From Ctena decussata (lineage: Eukaryota > Mollusca > Bivalvia > Lucinida > Lucinidae), in contig OZ022511.1 of the NCBI GenBank assembly GCA_963989385.1, forward strand, positions 31,056,503 through 31,120,502: DNA of 64,000 bases, in the 5' to 3' direction. Under the pieces are notes generated by a model. That model was not told where the DNA came from, searched no databases, and saw nothing but the letters and a program-made list of their open reading frames with translations. Positions 11,151 through 22,580 of the stretch are shown here, piece by piece (position 1 is the first letter of the stretch; each line of letters starts with the position of its first letter). A program made the translations under genes and the position numbers.

Positions 11151-12695
11151 CCTCATTCACGGTCATGCAGAAATATGGAAATCACAAGGGAGCGCATAAG
11201 TTTCACATTCGATCAAAGAGATGTGTTGTTGATTAAACTAACCGTTCAAAAAAACTTATTGGAATAAGAAATTGAATTTCTCACTGATCAGAGATGTGGT
11301 CTCAAAAGCTGATCTGCTCATATGTCGATTGAATTTATTCATCAGCAACAAACGTGTGTATGACTTGTAATATTTGCATTTTGCTGATTCATTGAATAAA
11401 GTAAATTTAAATATAACTTGAGCAAGTATTTCTTTTTGCTAGCTGGAATATGTAAACCTGCAGGCAGTTGAACAATTGTAACTGGCCTATTCGGTTGAGT
11501 GTATAACTGACTCACCATTTCGTGCAATGAACATATAAAAACGAATTTTTGGCTGGGGTCTATAATAAAACAGGTATAGGTATAGGCGATATTGCGTAAT
11601 AATAAAAAACGCAGAGGCCTACATTACTATTTTACCGTATTTACAGATATTCGGACAGTGCGCTGATTATGAAAGTGTTTTTATTTTTCATTGTGATAAA
11701 TCATATACAGTTAATGAAACTGTCAAAGAAGTTAAATACCTTCCTCAAATTAACTTAAAGCGTTTGTCCAGTCAGCGTTGAAGGAAGCATCTTTTATACG
11801 TTCTCTTTCAGGCTTGAGTTTTGACTAGAACTGTGCGTAAGTTAGTAATCTTAAAGCCCACTACAAGTTTCTCCAGCATACCTCCCAGGGAATATTTAAC
11901 TGGATGCATATGAGGTGCCCTTCGATCTGGCTATAGACTGACAAGTGCCTGCTGTGCTTTCAGTAGGTACGGGACGCCTCTTTCGTCCCCTTGTTGGATT
12001 TCGTCTTTGGACATAGGTGCCACGAACATTGCCTAAACGATAAGATAGTGGAAAGCCTGCTGCGCTTGAGTAGGTGCGGCATTGCTTTTTTTTGTTTTGT
12101 TTCTATTCCCATACATTGTTAAACTTCTTAGGGACAAATGCGCTTTTCTCTTTGGACGTAGTAGGTGGCATGAACATTGCATAACCGATAAGATAGTGGG
12201 GGGGGGGGGGGGGGGGGTAGGAACGAATGCGCCGTCTCCGAGGACTATCAAATCCAATACAACCAACAACCCATCAAACATTACTTCAGTTGTTATGCAG
12301 TTTCACGGTTTCACAAGCTGCAACACAGTGTGACTTGACTCTTGTACATATCCGTGTTTTATACTTCGATTGTTGTAGCGTTGTGTTTACTATTGTGTAT
12401 GTGCAACACAGTTGTACAACATCTAGCGTGGGCAGCCATTTTGTTTTCATAATTTGAACTGCATGGTCCCCGATAAGGGGAATAGTTTGTTCATTTTTGC
12501 TTTAATGAGCTTATCTTTTTTATGTATAGATATTTATCTCGAAATGTAAATATTTGTGATTATGGATTCTATTTTATTTTATTGTTTGAAACCCCTGAAG
12601 AAGCCGAAAAGCGAAAGCGCTGAGGTAAAAATTGAGAATTGCACTGTTAATGATTATCTCTCTCTGTATATATAATAATTTATTATATATATATA
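11151..12695. other. Gene-free interval
   Basis: No gene is supported. A G homopolymer (about 12197-12217) is the only striking feature. The overlapping 76-83 codon frames around it are shadows of low-complexity sequence. Confidence 0.5.
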
Positions 12696-12696
12696 T

Positions 12697-12782
<86 letters not shown>
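12680..12782. repeat. AT dinucleotide microsatellite
   Basis: A nearly perfect AT run of about 85 bases (12696-12782), preceded by shorter impure AT blocks. A Tyr-Ile repeat frame across it is an artefact. Confidence 0.95.
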
Positions 12783-12785
<3 letters not shown>

Positions 12786-13059
12786 CCGTCCACTCCACAT
12801 TCTGCAAATGAAACTTGCAAATGAAACTTGCTGGCCTTATTGACTGTGTTGACTTTTTACAAAACAGAAATAAATATTTTCGAGCTAATAACTTGACGCA
12901 ACTGTTTCAAGATGTACCTGTTGATAGTATCTTATCCTTTTAAGATATAAACCTTTTTAACAAAATATATACCTTTTCTACATTATTACCATGTATTACT
13001 TCCATGTTAATAGTGCAAAGTTAGTTTTATAAAGTGCCGTACCTTTCAGTTCTGTTTAT

Positions 13060-13150
13060 ATTTTAAGTAATATGCAGCCTTCATGACGCAAATGACCCAG
13101 TGGGTTGACGCGTCGTTAAATTTCAAATCATCATCAACATCAAACTTGCT
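13060..13150 (+). mobile_element. 3' end of a SINE (ATC-tailed)
   Basis: 'gacccagtgggttgacg', 'cgtcgttaaatttcaaatc' and a trailing ATCATC tail have the form of the 3' end of a mollusc SINE. The tRNA-like head is missing, so the copy is 5'-truncated. Confidence 0.5.
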
Positions 13151-13739
13151 GGCCAAAAGTAGTAAGTTTATTACGTAAGCAAGCCCCTTGCCAAAACTCT
13201 TCAAGTTATCCCACATCTACCACGTTGTAAGACCCCACCATGTCAGCTAGACTGTTTAAGCTAGGGAGTCACAACATATATTGCTAAAGAAGAGTCCACA
13301 AATCTGCTATTTCCCCTGATCATGAGCATTGTAATCCGAATGAAAACTTGTCAAATAATGCATTAGTGCTATACAATACAGATAGACAATAAGTACACAA
13401 TGTCCTTACGTATATAGACATAAGAGCAAATTGATATTTGTCATATGAAGCAGTGAGGAGGCGCCCTATAGTATAAGCAGGTACACAAATTTGAGAAAAG
13501 ACTGAATTTACGATGACCCCACGTCGTTACATTGAGTCAACGCCAACCCAGTGCAGCTCCAAGGCTTTCTGCCTACTAAATTATTACTGGTCTCTAATTG
13601 GCAGGTATGATGCAATAAATGTAGCAGTTTCATTAACAGATGCTTATTATCAATACTCATTAGCCATAATTTTTTTATAAACAGAGTAGCTTAACATGAT
13701 AACATTAATGCTAAGATATCTACAAATGAGGAGATATTA
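13151..13739. other. Unannotated spacer
   Basis: I see no gene, RNA or repeat here. Confidence 0.45.
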
Positions 13740-14155
13740 TGTCTCCCCCCGAAGGGTCGGAGGTATATTGTTTTTGCCCTGGTCGTCTGTCCGTCCGTTC
13801 GTCTGTCCGTCCGTCAGTCTGTCACAAATCGTGTCCGCTCAATAACTCTGTAACCGATTGAGTTAATTTCACGAAACTTGAAACAAATATAAAGCATTAT
13901 CAGACGACCTGCTGAGAGCAAGACCCGTAACTCAACCTTCATTTTTATGGAATTATGCCCCTTTGTAAATTTTAGTATGGAAATCGTGTCCGCTCTATAA
14001 CTCTTAAAATATATGAGATACTTTCATGTAACTTAGTACAAATATAGACCATTATCAGTGGATGTGCAGAGAACAAAAACCGTAACAACACCTACATTTT
14101 TTACGGAATTATGCCCCTTTGAAAAATTTAGTAGGGAAATCGTGTCCGCTTAATA
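13740..14155 (+). mobile_element. GTCCGTCCG-type bivalve repeat, left part
   Basis: Begins 'atgtctccccccgaaggg', continues with GTCTGTCCGTCCGT-like runs, then two degenerate units of about 140 bases built on 'cgtgtccgct', 'ataactct' and 'ttatgcccctttg'. It is interrupted at the TA at 14154-14155 and resumes in the same register at 21849. Confidence 0.75.
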
Positions 14156-14699
14156 CGAGGGATGTTCAGAAAGTTCTGATCGTGACGTCATATTTTGGTG
14201 AGCATCATAAAGACAGAACTTCTGATATCTAAAAATATAAAGCTGTGATATGTCTGGACAACTCAAACGCATCATATATTTTCTAAAGCACACACTTTTG
14301 AACGTGTTTGAAAGCGATATACCCTACAGCCACTATAAGTTTTAACTTTAGAAGATCATAATTCATATATGAGCAGTCTTTTAAGAGAGCCTGCCACGAA
14401 CCATGGAGCATTGAGTGGAAACTCGAAAATTTCATTTTCGATCAATACTTTGTCACTTTATTGGCCTTACCAATGTATGTAAAACCCTAGAAGGATTTTA
14501 ATTTTTTTGTTCAAATAGAGCCAGAAAATGGCAAAATCTGTTTCCATGGTGACATCCAAATATTTCGGGCTATAATAATACAGTTTTATGCCAAAAAAAA
14601 CCCTATTAATTTTATATATTGAATCAAGTAGTTCAATAGAAGTGTTCTTCATATCATAAAGCATCCTCAGTATAATATCAAAAACTTAGATTTGGTGGA

Positions 14700-15800
14700 A
14701 AACCTGAAAGAATTTGGTTGCTATGGTAACGCAAATACTGATACATTCAAAGTGAAGAGAAAACCTGAATTTTAGTATGCTTACATAACTGCTCATAAAA
14801 TCTAAACCCAACCAGATAGAATCATATGGCCTATCAGATGGTTAAGTGGAATAATAGTCTGACAGACCCAAAAATAAAATTGGCTAGCATTTCATAAATG
14901 AAAAAAAAATTGGTATCTGAAATTGTTGAATTTTCATGTTTTTCACTCAAAATAGCAGTTTTCCATCCAAGAAACTATAACATGAATCGAGCATTTGCAA
15001 CTAAAGCATTCTATGGAATATGATTTTTCAAAAGTTTTCAACTACAATTTATCTTTGGAAACTTGAAATGTCTTTGTAAAATTATCATAGCAACCAAATT
15101 TTTACCTAGCAACCAGGACATTAACACTATATAAATGATATTAAATAGGCTAAAGTTAACAATTATGATATTGCTTAACTTTTAATGGCTTAAACAGGGT
15201 TAGAACAGATAAAAGATATTCAAAATAATAAAATAGAAATATTGTGATACTTTTCAATGCCCAAGTAGCCTCGGAATATAGGTTGCTATGGCGATTTTCA
15301 ACAGACTGGCAAATGGAAAAACAAATCTTGGCATTTATAGCTGCCTTATTTGCAGATACAAAAGTATTTTGATATACAAATGTGTTTTGCAGTAGTCCTG
15401 TAACAAGTGTATCCCTTTTGTACGAGTCTCTCGAAGTCTTTGGTTGCCATGGCAACCAAAATGCTCAATTTGTCTCAATAATTCTAATAAAGATCAACTC
15501 CTCAGAAGCTACAAGCAGGATAGCACTTAAACTATGAAAGTTTTCATAGCATTTGTGTCAACAAAAATACTGTTCAGTATTGCCTTTGCTCAAGCACTTT
15601 GGTTGCTATGGCAACTTAAAAGTGTCCATAGAATTATGAGAAAAATACAAATTGTCATTTATCAATATTAAAATGATTTCATTGCAGAGATTTATCAACT
15701 TCTGATGCTTGCTGAATGCTCACAGCATTAGTCAAGACTGAAACAATACTTCTCATTATAGCCTTTGCTCAACCACCTAGGTTGCTATGGCACTTAATGA
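14700..15800. repeat. Array of GGTTGCTATGGCAAC motifs, about 160-bp period
   Basis: X-box-like palindromes occur at 14716, 15281, 15442, 15601 and 15780. The last four are spaced 161, 159 and 179 bases. The copy at 15443-15456 is a perfect GTTGCCATGGCAAC. The sequence between them is a degenerate tandem unit containing 'gcctttgctcaa' in the better-preserved copies. Confidence 0.75.
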
Positions 15801-16395
15801 GTGTCCATTACATTATAATAGGAAAAAATGAAAATTTACATTATCACTCTCTTCACTACAGCTAGTTTGTCAAATCCTTTTCATTTACAAAAATGTTGCT
15901 TTAGTACCTATTAATGTCTTAGAAATGGGCCCTATGGGGTCGGGCCAGGGATACAGCAGGGCTTAAGTGCCAGGGTTTCATCTCTGCAGTTCTAGGTAGC
16001 TGCTGAGCATTTAATTTCACACTTTAGGGTAAAAACTTTGCTGCTTGCATTTAAAAGTAAACCACTATTTGAAGGGCTTTATCATCAGGAGTCACCAAAG
16101 TTGTCCCTTTTGCAAAGATTGCGAAAAAAATTCAGGAAGGTGTACCCATGCACCTAAAATTGACGTGCCCTGTCAGGCAATACAGGCAATGTTTGTGATC
16201 TTGAATATTTATTTGGCCACCATGCTTTAATATTTTCATTCACTTTTTCTCTCACATCAAATATTGATGGTGGAGATGGTTGCAGATAGACAGATGTTAG
16301 AAATTAGAATGGATTGGAATGGAATGGAATGGGCTGGCTTTGATAAGCTTCCGCACTTCATTCCACTGATTTTTGGGGATGACATTCTTACAGGA

Positions 16396-16430
16396 AAGAA
16401 TTTGCTCCCTGAAAGAGAGCAAATTCTTTG
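16396..16430. repeat. AATTTGCTC hairpin, copy 2
   Basis: 'aaagaatttgctc' and its exact inverse 'gagcaaattcttt' make a 13-bp perfect stem with a short loop, inside a block of GGAATG/CATTCC repeats (16300-16530). It is related to hairpins at 4831 and 19283. Confidence 0.8.
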
Positions 16431-16613
16431 CTGAAAGAGTACCATATCAGGCTCTAGAAGCAAACTGTAACCAATGGAATGTAGTTTATTGTGCCCATTC
16501 CATTCCAGGTTTTAAACTATGTCATTCCAAACAGAAGCATCTCTGACACTTCCAACATTTTGATGCTAGTCTCAGGTGCTTTTTTACTTTGTTCCTCAGA
16601 CAGGTAGTCGCCC

Positions 16614-16672
16614 TCCCTTCATCCTGATATTACTGAAAAACTGTTGAAAAGAATGTAAAATCATAAGTCAGT
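16614..16672 (+). mobile_element. SINE 3' body fragment (CATC-tailed family)
   Basis: 'catcctgatattactgaaa' and 'ctgttgaaaagaatgtaaaa' match the conserved 3' body of the SINE copies at 24074, 29885 and 48921. The tRNA-like head is absent. Confidence 0.7.
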
Positions 16673-16913
16673 CATCTGTCCACTGAAGTTGGACAGAAAA
16701 CAAGAGATGATATGGCAGTAAGTGCCATATTGGCACTCTAGAATACTGGTTTATTAATTCATGATAACTTGCAGTTAATTAGCTAAGATGCCCTTGTATA
16801 TTTAGTAATATTGAGGGTTATTACAATTATTTTTTACAGCGCCTGTGGTCTAGATAAGACGAAGTATTTGGTGATAATTATGGACAATTTTTCTTAAATC
16901 TCATAAAGAACAT

Positions 16914-16974
16914 ATGTTGTGACCACTTATTAGAACTGCCTCTTCGAAACAGAACTAATCAGTGGTCACAACAT
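16914..16974. repeat. Hairpin module 1 (ATGTTGTGACC arms)
   Basis: Left arm 16914-16938 and right arm 16950-16974 are near-perfect inverted copies (about 23 of 25 pairs), starting 'atgttgtgaccac' and ending 'gtggtcacaacat'. Weaker pairing continues outward through the 'ataatt'/'aattat' flanks to about 200 bases in total. Confidence 0.85.
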
Positions 16975-17277
16975 AGGTTTTAGATGCAAAATAAGGAAAA
17001 TTATCCCAGAATTATCCAAGTTACTCTTTTTTTCTGGAGCACTGCCACAGTTAAAGGGACACAATAAAATGCATTCAAATTTTTATTTGTACAGCAATGA
17101 ATCTTAGATAACAAGAAAATGTAACAAGGTCAAAAAAAATTATATTGCAAAGAAAATGAAAATCTCTCAGCCATATACTCTAGAGTTCAATATGATATTA
17201 GACACGATCCCTTCAGAGCTCCAGGAAAGATGAGGTATCGAGGATAATCCTGAGACATAATATTCATCAGTGAAAAT

Positions 17278-17338
17278 ATATTGTGACCCTTCATTAGAGC
17301 TTTGTTGGTGAGATGGTTCTAATGAGGGGTCACAACAT
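17278..17338. repeat. Hairpin module 2 (ATGTTGTGACC arms)
   Basis: Left arm 17278-17300 and right arm 17315-17338 ('ggttctaatgaggggtcac'). Related in sequence to modules 1, 3 and 4, with outer flanks again containing 'gagctccagg' and 'cctggagc'. Confidence 0.8.
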
Positions 17339-18193
17339 ATGTTATATGGAGAAATATGGAAAACTGTCCCTAAATTATCCCTGTTGCCCCTTCTTACCTG
17401 GAGCAATACCCCTTCCAAGTACTTGTGAACGTTTCCTCATGTGGTATATTGAAAGAGATTCCGTTTTCAGTAAATACTTCTGTGAATTGGAGATTTGTTT
17501 TTGTTAAATTGGCAATGATTCTAGTCCATGCAGCGCTGGACCCAAATTATTTCAAAAACAAATTAAGTTTCTAATTTAGTGAAAATTGAAACTTGTTTCT
17601 AGGTATTTTCCGGCCCAGAGCTGGGCTAGGAATAATTCCCATTTTCTTCAATGAGCTAGTACTGAGCTGTCACTTAACTGTCATAATCACATGAAGAGGG
17701 AACCCGTCTGTCAGGAGATATTGACATCACATTCATGGTTCACGAAAAACTGCACATGTCTATCATTATCTACCTGCTTGTCTATCATTATCTACTTGCC
17801 ACTGAATAAAACCTGGAGACATGTAAATGTGTTCCAATGAGCTACCAGATTCAAATATCAAGTATCCATAGCTGAACGTAGGAGCTGGGTGGGTATCATT
17901 CCTTGGTAGACTGGTATTACCGGAAACTGTGACCTAATGTTTGTGAGGTAATTCATTCACGACCTTCCACCATTTGATACTTCCACCATTTGATACTTCC
18001 ACCATTCACTGGGTCAATGTAACGTGAGATCTCAGCGACACACTCATTAAAACCTGCCCTGTACTTGGGAAATAAACATGGCTGCTGAAAACACAAAGAA
18101 ACATTCCTATATATATGGCCAAGAGCTCCAGATAAGGTAGAGTATTGAGGATAATTCAGGGATAATTCTTTCTTATTTCTCATCCAAAACATT

Positions 18194-18252
18194 ATGTTGT
18201 GACCCTAATTACAGCCGTCTCAGCAATACGATTCTAATGAGTGACACAACAT
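18194..18252. repeat. Hairpin module 3 (ATGTTGTGACC arms)
   Basis: Left arm 18194-18214 ('atgttgtgaccctaattac') and right arm 18231-18252 ('attctaatgagtgacacaac'). Outer flanks 'gagctccagataag' and 'cttatttggagcactc' extend the fold to about 200 bases. Confidence 0.8.
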
Positions 18253-18893
18253 ATATTTTTGTGGATGCATATGAAAAAAATATTCCTAAATTCTCCTGCT
18301 GATCCCTTCTTATTTGGAGCACTCATATACACTAACAATGATTAGAGCCAAGTTGTTCAAAACTATATATCAATGTTGTTAGTGATAGATCTAGATACAG
18401 TAACTTTTTCAATGGCAAACTGTCATTTTTGCACATTATACAGTATTGAAACCCACACTTTGTCAGGTATATACTATCAGCTCCCTTGAGTTGTGAACAA
18501 AGAGAATTTAATTACTGATTTTAAGACTAAAGATTGTGATATTTTACTCATCCTTGTTAGCTTCGAATGTACTGTAAAAATCTAAATATCAGGACAGAAA
18601 GGTCTGAGATCAGACTTGGTATCGAAAATGTTTGCCATTCCATCTGCGTCTTTTGGACACATTATTACATTGTAAAATCTAAACTGCTCCATTCTTAGGA
18701 CAGTTAATTGTGCCTATGTAGTATGTTTGTGTTCCAATTTTGACAGTACCTGGGGATGAGTCAAACAACTGCTTGCAGGATGGCAAACTGCAAAATGGTT
18801 CTGTCCCAAATTCAGGTTGTATCAGGCAAATACACAGACAAGGTGTGTATTTGAAGATAATTGCAATAATTAAAAAATACCTTATTTCTCCAT

Positions 18894-18955
18894 AAATGTT
18901 GTGACTCCCCAATAGAACTGTCTTACTGCGGTTCTGTTGAGGGGTCCCAACATTT
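18894..18955. repeat. Hairpin module 4 (ATGTTGTGACC arms)
   Basis: Left arm 18894-18918 ('aaatgttgtgactccccaat') and right arm 18930-18955 ('ggttctgttgaggggtccc'), with a loop of about 11 bases. The outer pairing is more decayed than in modules 1-3. Confidence 0.8.
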
Positions 18956-19209
18956 GTTTTTATGAAGAATTACCTTGGAATCATCTTCAGATGCTCATCT
19001 TATCTGTGCCTCTGTATAATACGGGTATTTTGAGATGTTGAGCAAGCCAAATTTAATTAAAACGCTACCAACCTGCCATCTGTTACCTCTGGACCAGTTT
19101 GAGATGTTTCACAGTCATTTCCAGTTTATAAGCTTTCACCAACATTTTATATACACAATAATATGGATTCTGAAGAATTTCAGATCTGGGCATAGTTTAA
19201 AACCTAGAA

Positions 19210-19470
19210 GGGACTGAAATGGAATGAGATAAACAGTGGCTACACTTTGCTCCCAGAGCCTAGGAGTGTGCTCTTACAGCAAAGAATTTGCTCCCTCAGA
19301 GGGGAGGCAAATTCTTTCCTGAAAGAGAGCCATCCAAAATCAATGCAATGGAATAGCTAGACTGTCCCTAGAGGGAGCAAATTATTTTCTGTAAGGAAGC
19401 CAAACAAAGTCAATGGAATGCAATGGAGTAGACTGTCTCGGTCAGGCCACTCAGTTTCATTCCATGCTTG
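19210..19470. repeat. GGAATG-rich block with AATTTGCTC hairpins
   Basis: 'aaagaatttgctccctcag' is followed by 'ggcaaattctttcctgaaag' and then 'gggagcaaattattttctg', giving overlapping stem pairings. Repeated 'aatggaatg' and 'cattcc' tracts flank them, as they do at 16300-16530, so the two blocks are diverged duplicates. Confidence 0.7.
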
Positions 19471-19705
19471 AAATCATGCCTAAAATCTGATATTCTTCAT
19501 AATTAAAATTCTGATTTGATAATACTTACATCTTTCTTCATAGCTTGCATGAAGAACCAGGGTCCTCAACGGTTGAGGCTCAACCGGCCAAGACATTGTT
19601 GATCTGATCTTTGTTGGCGTCGTTTCTCCATTAGTGGCTTGTTGTTCTGCAATGATAATCACATGGCAGTGATTATAATAACATAAATTGTTGTTTCTAC
19701 TGAAT

Positions 19706-19900
19706 GATGAATCCTCAGTGGCTCAGTGGGTAAAGTGCTGGCCTGCTGAGCTAGCGGTCAGGGTTTGAATCTGTTGCAGCGGAAATTAAGTTTAACTGTA
19801 AACAGGGTTCTCATCATTCCATTGCACACACCCTTTCGTCATTATCACTCTTTCATCGGCTTGATATGACTGAAGTACTGTATGAAGGGTCGTAAAATTC
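19706..19900 (+). mobile_element. tRNA-derived SINE, CATC-tailed family
   Basis: Head 'ggctcagtgggtaaagtgc' resembles a tRNA D-arm/box A, and 'agggtttgaatct' is the box B. The body contains 'cattgcacacacc' and 'gatatgactgaagtactg'. The 3' end is more decayed than in the other copies. Confidence 0.75.
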
Positions 19901-21848
19901 AGAGACCGTATAGCAATGCAAGTCTCCTTTAAACTTCTGGCAATGAAATAACTGAATACCATATTCAAAAGTTGCAGTTTTATTTACAAAGTGAAAATAA
20001 AATATCAGTGGTTACAAACAGTACAAGCAATTCAGTTTGTCATACACTCTCTTTATTAGTAGAAACAACAACTGGCCAGCTACATTTTGCAACTCGATTC
20101 AAATCTCTGCAGACTATAGTTTTACTAGATTTTGGGGGCAGAGCTAGGTTATTTTCTTTTACTTATTTTTCTTGCAAGAATGTTATTTTCATTCCCCTTT
20201 TTGGGCCAATTTATTTTTGTTCCTCCTCCTACACTCCCCCCCCCCCCCCCAACCCCCTTTACACACACACCAACAAGATCAAATGACAAATGGATGTCGA
20301 CCCCTAAAATACAAATTATTGACTTAAATCTTAGTTCCCTCAATGTTCCATTTTTAGTAAATAACATGTATGGATATTGACTATGCAGCAATTTATGAAC
20401 TTAGGTACCTGACGAAATGACGTTCTTCTCTTATCTGACTCGGTACTATCTCTACAAAAATAGGTAAACAACCTGTACCTTTTAGACAGACCGCCGTAAA
20501 ATAGACCTTATGGGTGTATATGAAGGAGTCATCGCAAACTGTGTCCTCACAGATGGTATTTTTTAATTTCAATTTCTTCTCAATGTATTGTTGTTTCCTA
20601 CCACTGTTATTGGTTTCCAATTAGAGAGTTTTTCAAGGGAGGTAATTGACATCCAGGAAATTTCCAAATTCTGCCTTCATATGGCTACCTTGTAAGCAGG
20701 CAGTGTAAAAATGCTAGCCAATTTTATTTCAGATTTAAATATAATAATATTTTGCCATTCTTAATTTTCGGTCAGTATGTCATGAACCAGTTGGGTTTGA
20801 CTACAGCAGAGCATTGATTTTACACACTATTACCATTTTTACCAAACACAAAATTGGTTTTCAGACGCAATAAATCTTATATACCTGTTGCAAATATGAG
20901 AACTTTTGTAGTATTACAATAACTTGACCTCTTCCCTGGATGATTATCATAAAAGTTGATTGCATTAAACTATTGTGTACTTACCAGATAAATCAAACTG
21001 GACAAGGTGTCGATTTCTTGCTGTTTAACCAGTTAAAAACTTTGGCAGCCGTTGCCATGGTAACGGTAGAGATTTGGGCAGAAAAAATAAGGGGCCACAC
21101 ATGTCTCTATGAGGACAGTCTACTGCAGTAATATCACAAAAATCCGTGATTTAGCACATTCCATCATTCCATTACCGAAGCTCCATGGTTCGTGGCAGGC
21201 TCTCTTAATTTGTTTCATCATTGCTTCTTACACACAGTCCTCAGGCAGCTGTGTCCTGTAAGTATCGCGGAAATAATATTTTATCTAGGTTCCATACAGT
21301 TCCGTGAATTTGGAATATTTGCATTTTATGTACTTGCAAATTGACCCTTGCTACTAAAGTTATCATATTTTGTAATGAAAACAAATTCCTGAGTATCCAA
21401 AATTCTGTCAGGAAAGGCTTTTGCATGGTCCAATACGAAATTGTTGAAAAAATGAAATTAATGACGTTGACGTCGATTTCAAAAAAGTCATAAGAACTGC
21501 GCCTGGCTTTGTGAGCAATGAATCAGTAACGTTTGCTATCCTCCCAACTTTTAAATGGACATTGAAGACAGCGATTGACAAAAGCTGAAAAAAATCATTT
21601 TATATTTACGATGATTTTTGACTTGAATGACACACTGAAAATAAATTAATATATTAATTTAACCCAGTGGTATGACTGGGGCCTAATACAATTTGTTGTA
21701 ACCCAATAAGAAAATGTATCTTCGTTAATCGTTTGGTATCACTGTAAAGGTAAAATATAGTACTTCCAATATATGCAAAGCATTGGTCCCCAGCATGCCG
21801 CTAAACAAAGTTATGCAGGGTGAATCAGAACTCTCTGAACAACCCTCG

Positions 21849-22130
21849 TAACTCTGTAACCGACTGAGATAATTTCACGAAACTTGGTAAAAATATAAAG
21901 CATCATCAGACAACGTGCAAAGAATAAGACCCGTAACTGCACCTACATCTTTTATGGAATTATATCCCTTTGTAAATTTTAATATGTAAATATAAATTCC
22001 ATAACTCTGAACTATATTGAGATATTTTCATGAAACTTAGTACAAATATAGAGCATCATCAGGGGATGTTCAGAGAACCAAAACCGTAACTACACCTACA
22101 TTTTTACGGAATGATGCCCCTTTGATTTTT
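21849..22130 (+). mobile_element. GTCCGTCCG-type bivalve repeat, right part
   Basis: Continues the unit broken at 14155: 'actctgtaaccgactgaga' follows directly after the TA. Two degenerate units end at 'gatgcccctttga', after which similarity stops. Confidence 0.75.
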
Positions 22131-22249
22131 TTTATTTCTAAATTATAGTACAGTACAACATTTCTGACTTATAAATAATACAATATAAAGTAACAGTTGA
22201 ATTGATACAAGTCTACACAATTATTTATCTAACCATAGCGTTACTTATA

Positions 22250-22580
22250 TTTAAACTAACCACACGGACACTCCTCTATTATAGACATTGAATTTCCAAC
22301 ATTTAAATCAGTGATCAGGGGCTGGGCCAGGTACAGTACAGACATCGTTTTTCTTTGCCGTTTTCGCGTTTGGGGTGTGTTTATGCGACGTTTCTGAGCC
22401 GTTTGATAAACGGTGTTTTGGCGTTTTCGTTTTCGCCGTTTTATTTCGTTTTCGTTTAGAAACAGCGTTTGTGTCACTAACCAATCAAAAGCCGTAACCT
22501 AACCTGCAGAAAACATCGTTTGCGCATGCGCAAATTTTCAAAACGAAAACGGCGTTTGCCGTTTCGTCAACAGCCAATCG
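22250..22580. repeat. GCGTTTTCG-rich palindromic block with an NRF1-like site
   Basis: Repeated CGTTTTCG, CCGTTT and AAACGG words in both orientations form many small inverted repeats, for example 'ccgtttgataaacgg' and 'aacggcgtttgccgtt'. CpG density is well above the surroundings. 'tgcgcatgcgca' near 22520 is a perfect match to the palindromic NRF1 recognition sequence known from animal CpG-rich promoters. No first exon is apparent beside it. Confidence 0.5.

Larger units (their letters stand above)
14381..21208. mobile_element. 6.8-kb TTAA-bounded element with hairpin modules
   Basis: Begins TTAA-GAGAGCCTGCCACGAACC (14381) and ends in the exact inverted sequence finishing GGCAGGCTCTC-TTAA (21208). 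The inverted termini extend through 'atggagc', about 25 bp. Flanking sequence joins to match the empty site in the related element near 32900. TTAA duplications point to a piggyBac-like mechanism, though the terminal sequence is not a piggyBac type I recognise. Contents: a 160-bp-period array of X-box-like motifs (14.7-15.8 kb), SINE pieces, four related hairpins (16.9-19.0 kb) and blocks rich in GGAATG/CATTCC. No transposase or other long frame is visible. Confidence 0.8.
14156..21848. mobile_element. TA-flanked mariner-type element carrying a large nested insertion
   Basis: Termini are inverted: CGAGGGATGTTCAGAAAGTT at 14156 and, on the other strand from 21848, CGAGGGTTGTTCAGAGAGTT. A TA lies on both sides, as in Tc1/mariner integration. 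Joining the flanks (...cgcttaa-TA-actctgtaac...) restores the repeat unit seen intact at 13823-13860. Leaving out the nested 14381-21208 insert, the element is about 865 bp and aligns along its length with the 910-bp element at 32248-33157, for example at 'cccagtcataccactggg' and 'atggaacctagat'. No transposase frame is visible, so it is non-autonomous. Confidence 0.85.

Noticed and set aside
12594..12625. Hammerhead-like 'ctgaagaagccgaaaagcg'
   Set aside because: The core differs at an invariant position, stem II is absent and no cleavage arm is present.
16300..19460. GGAATG/CATTCC tracts as a centromeric-type satellite
   Set aside because: The words are scattered in a few short blocks inside one element and do not form a sustained tandem array.
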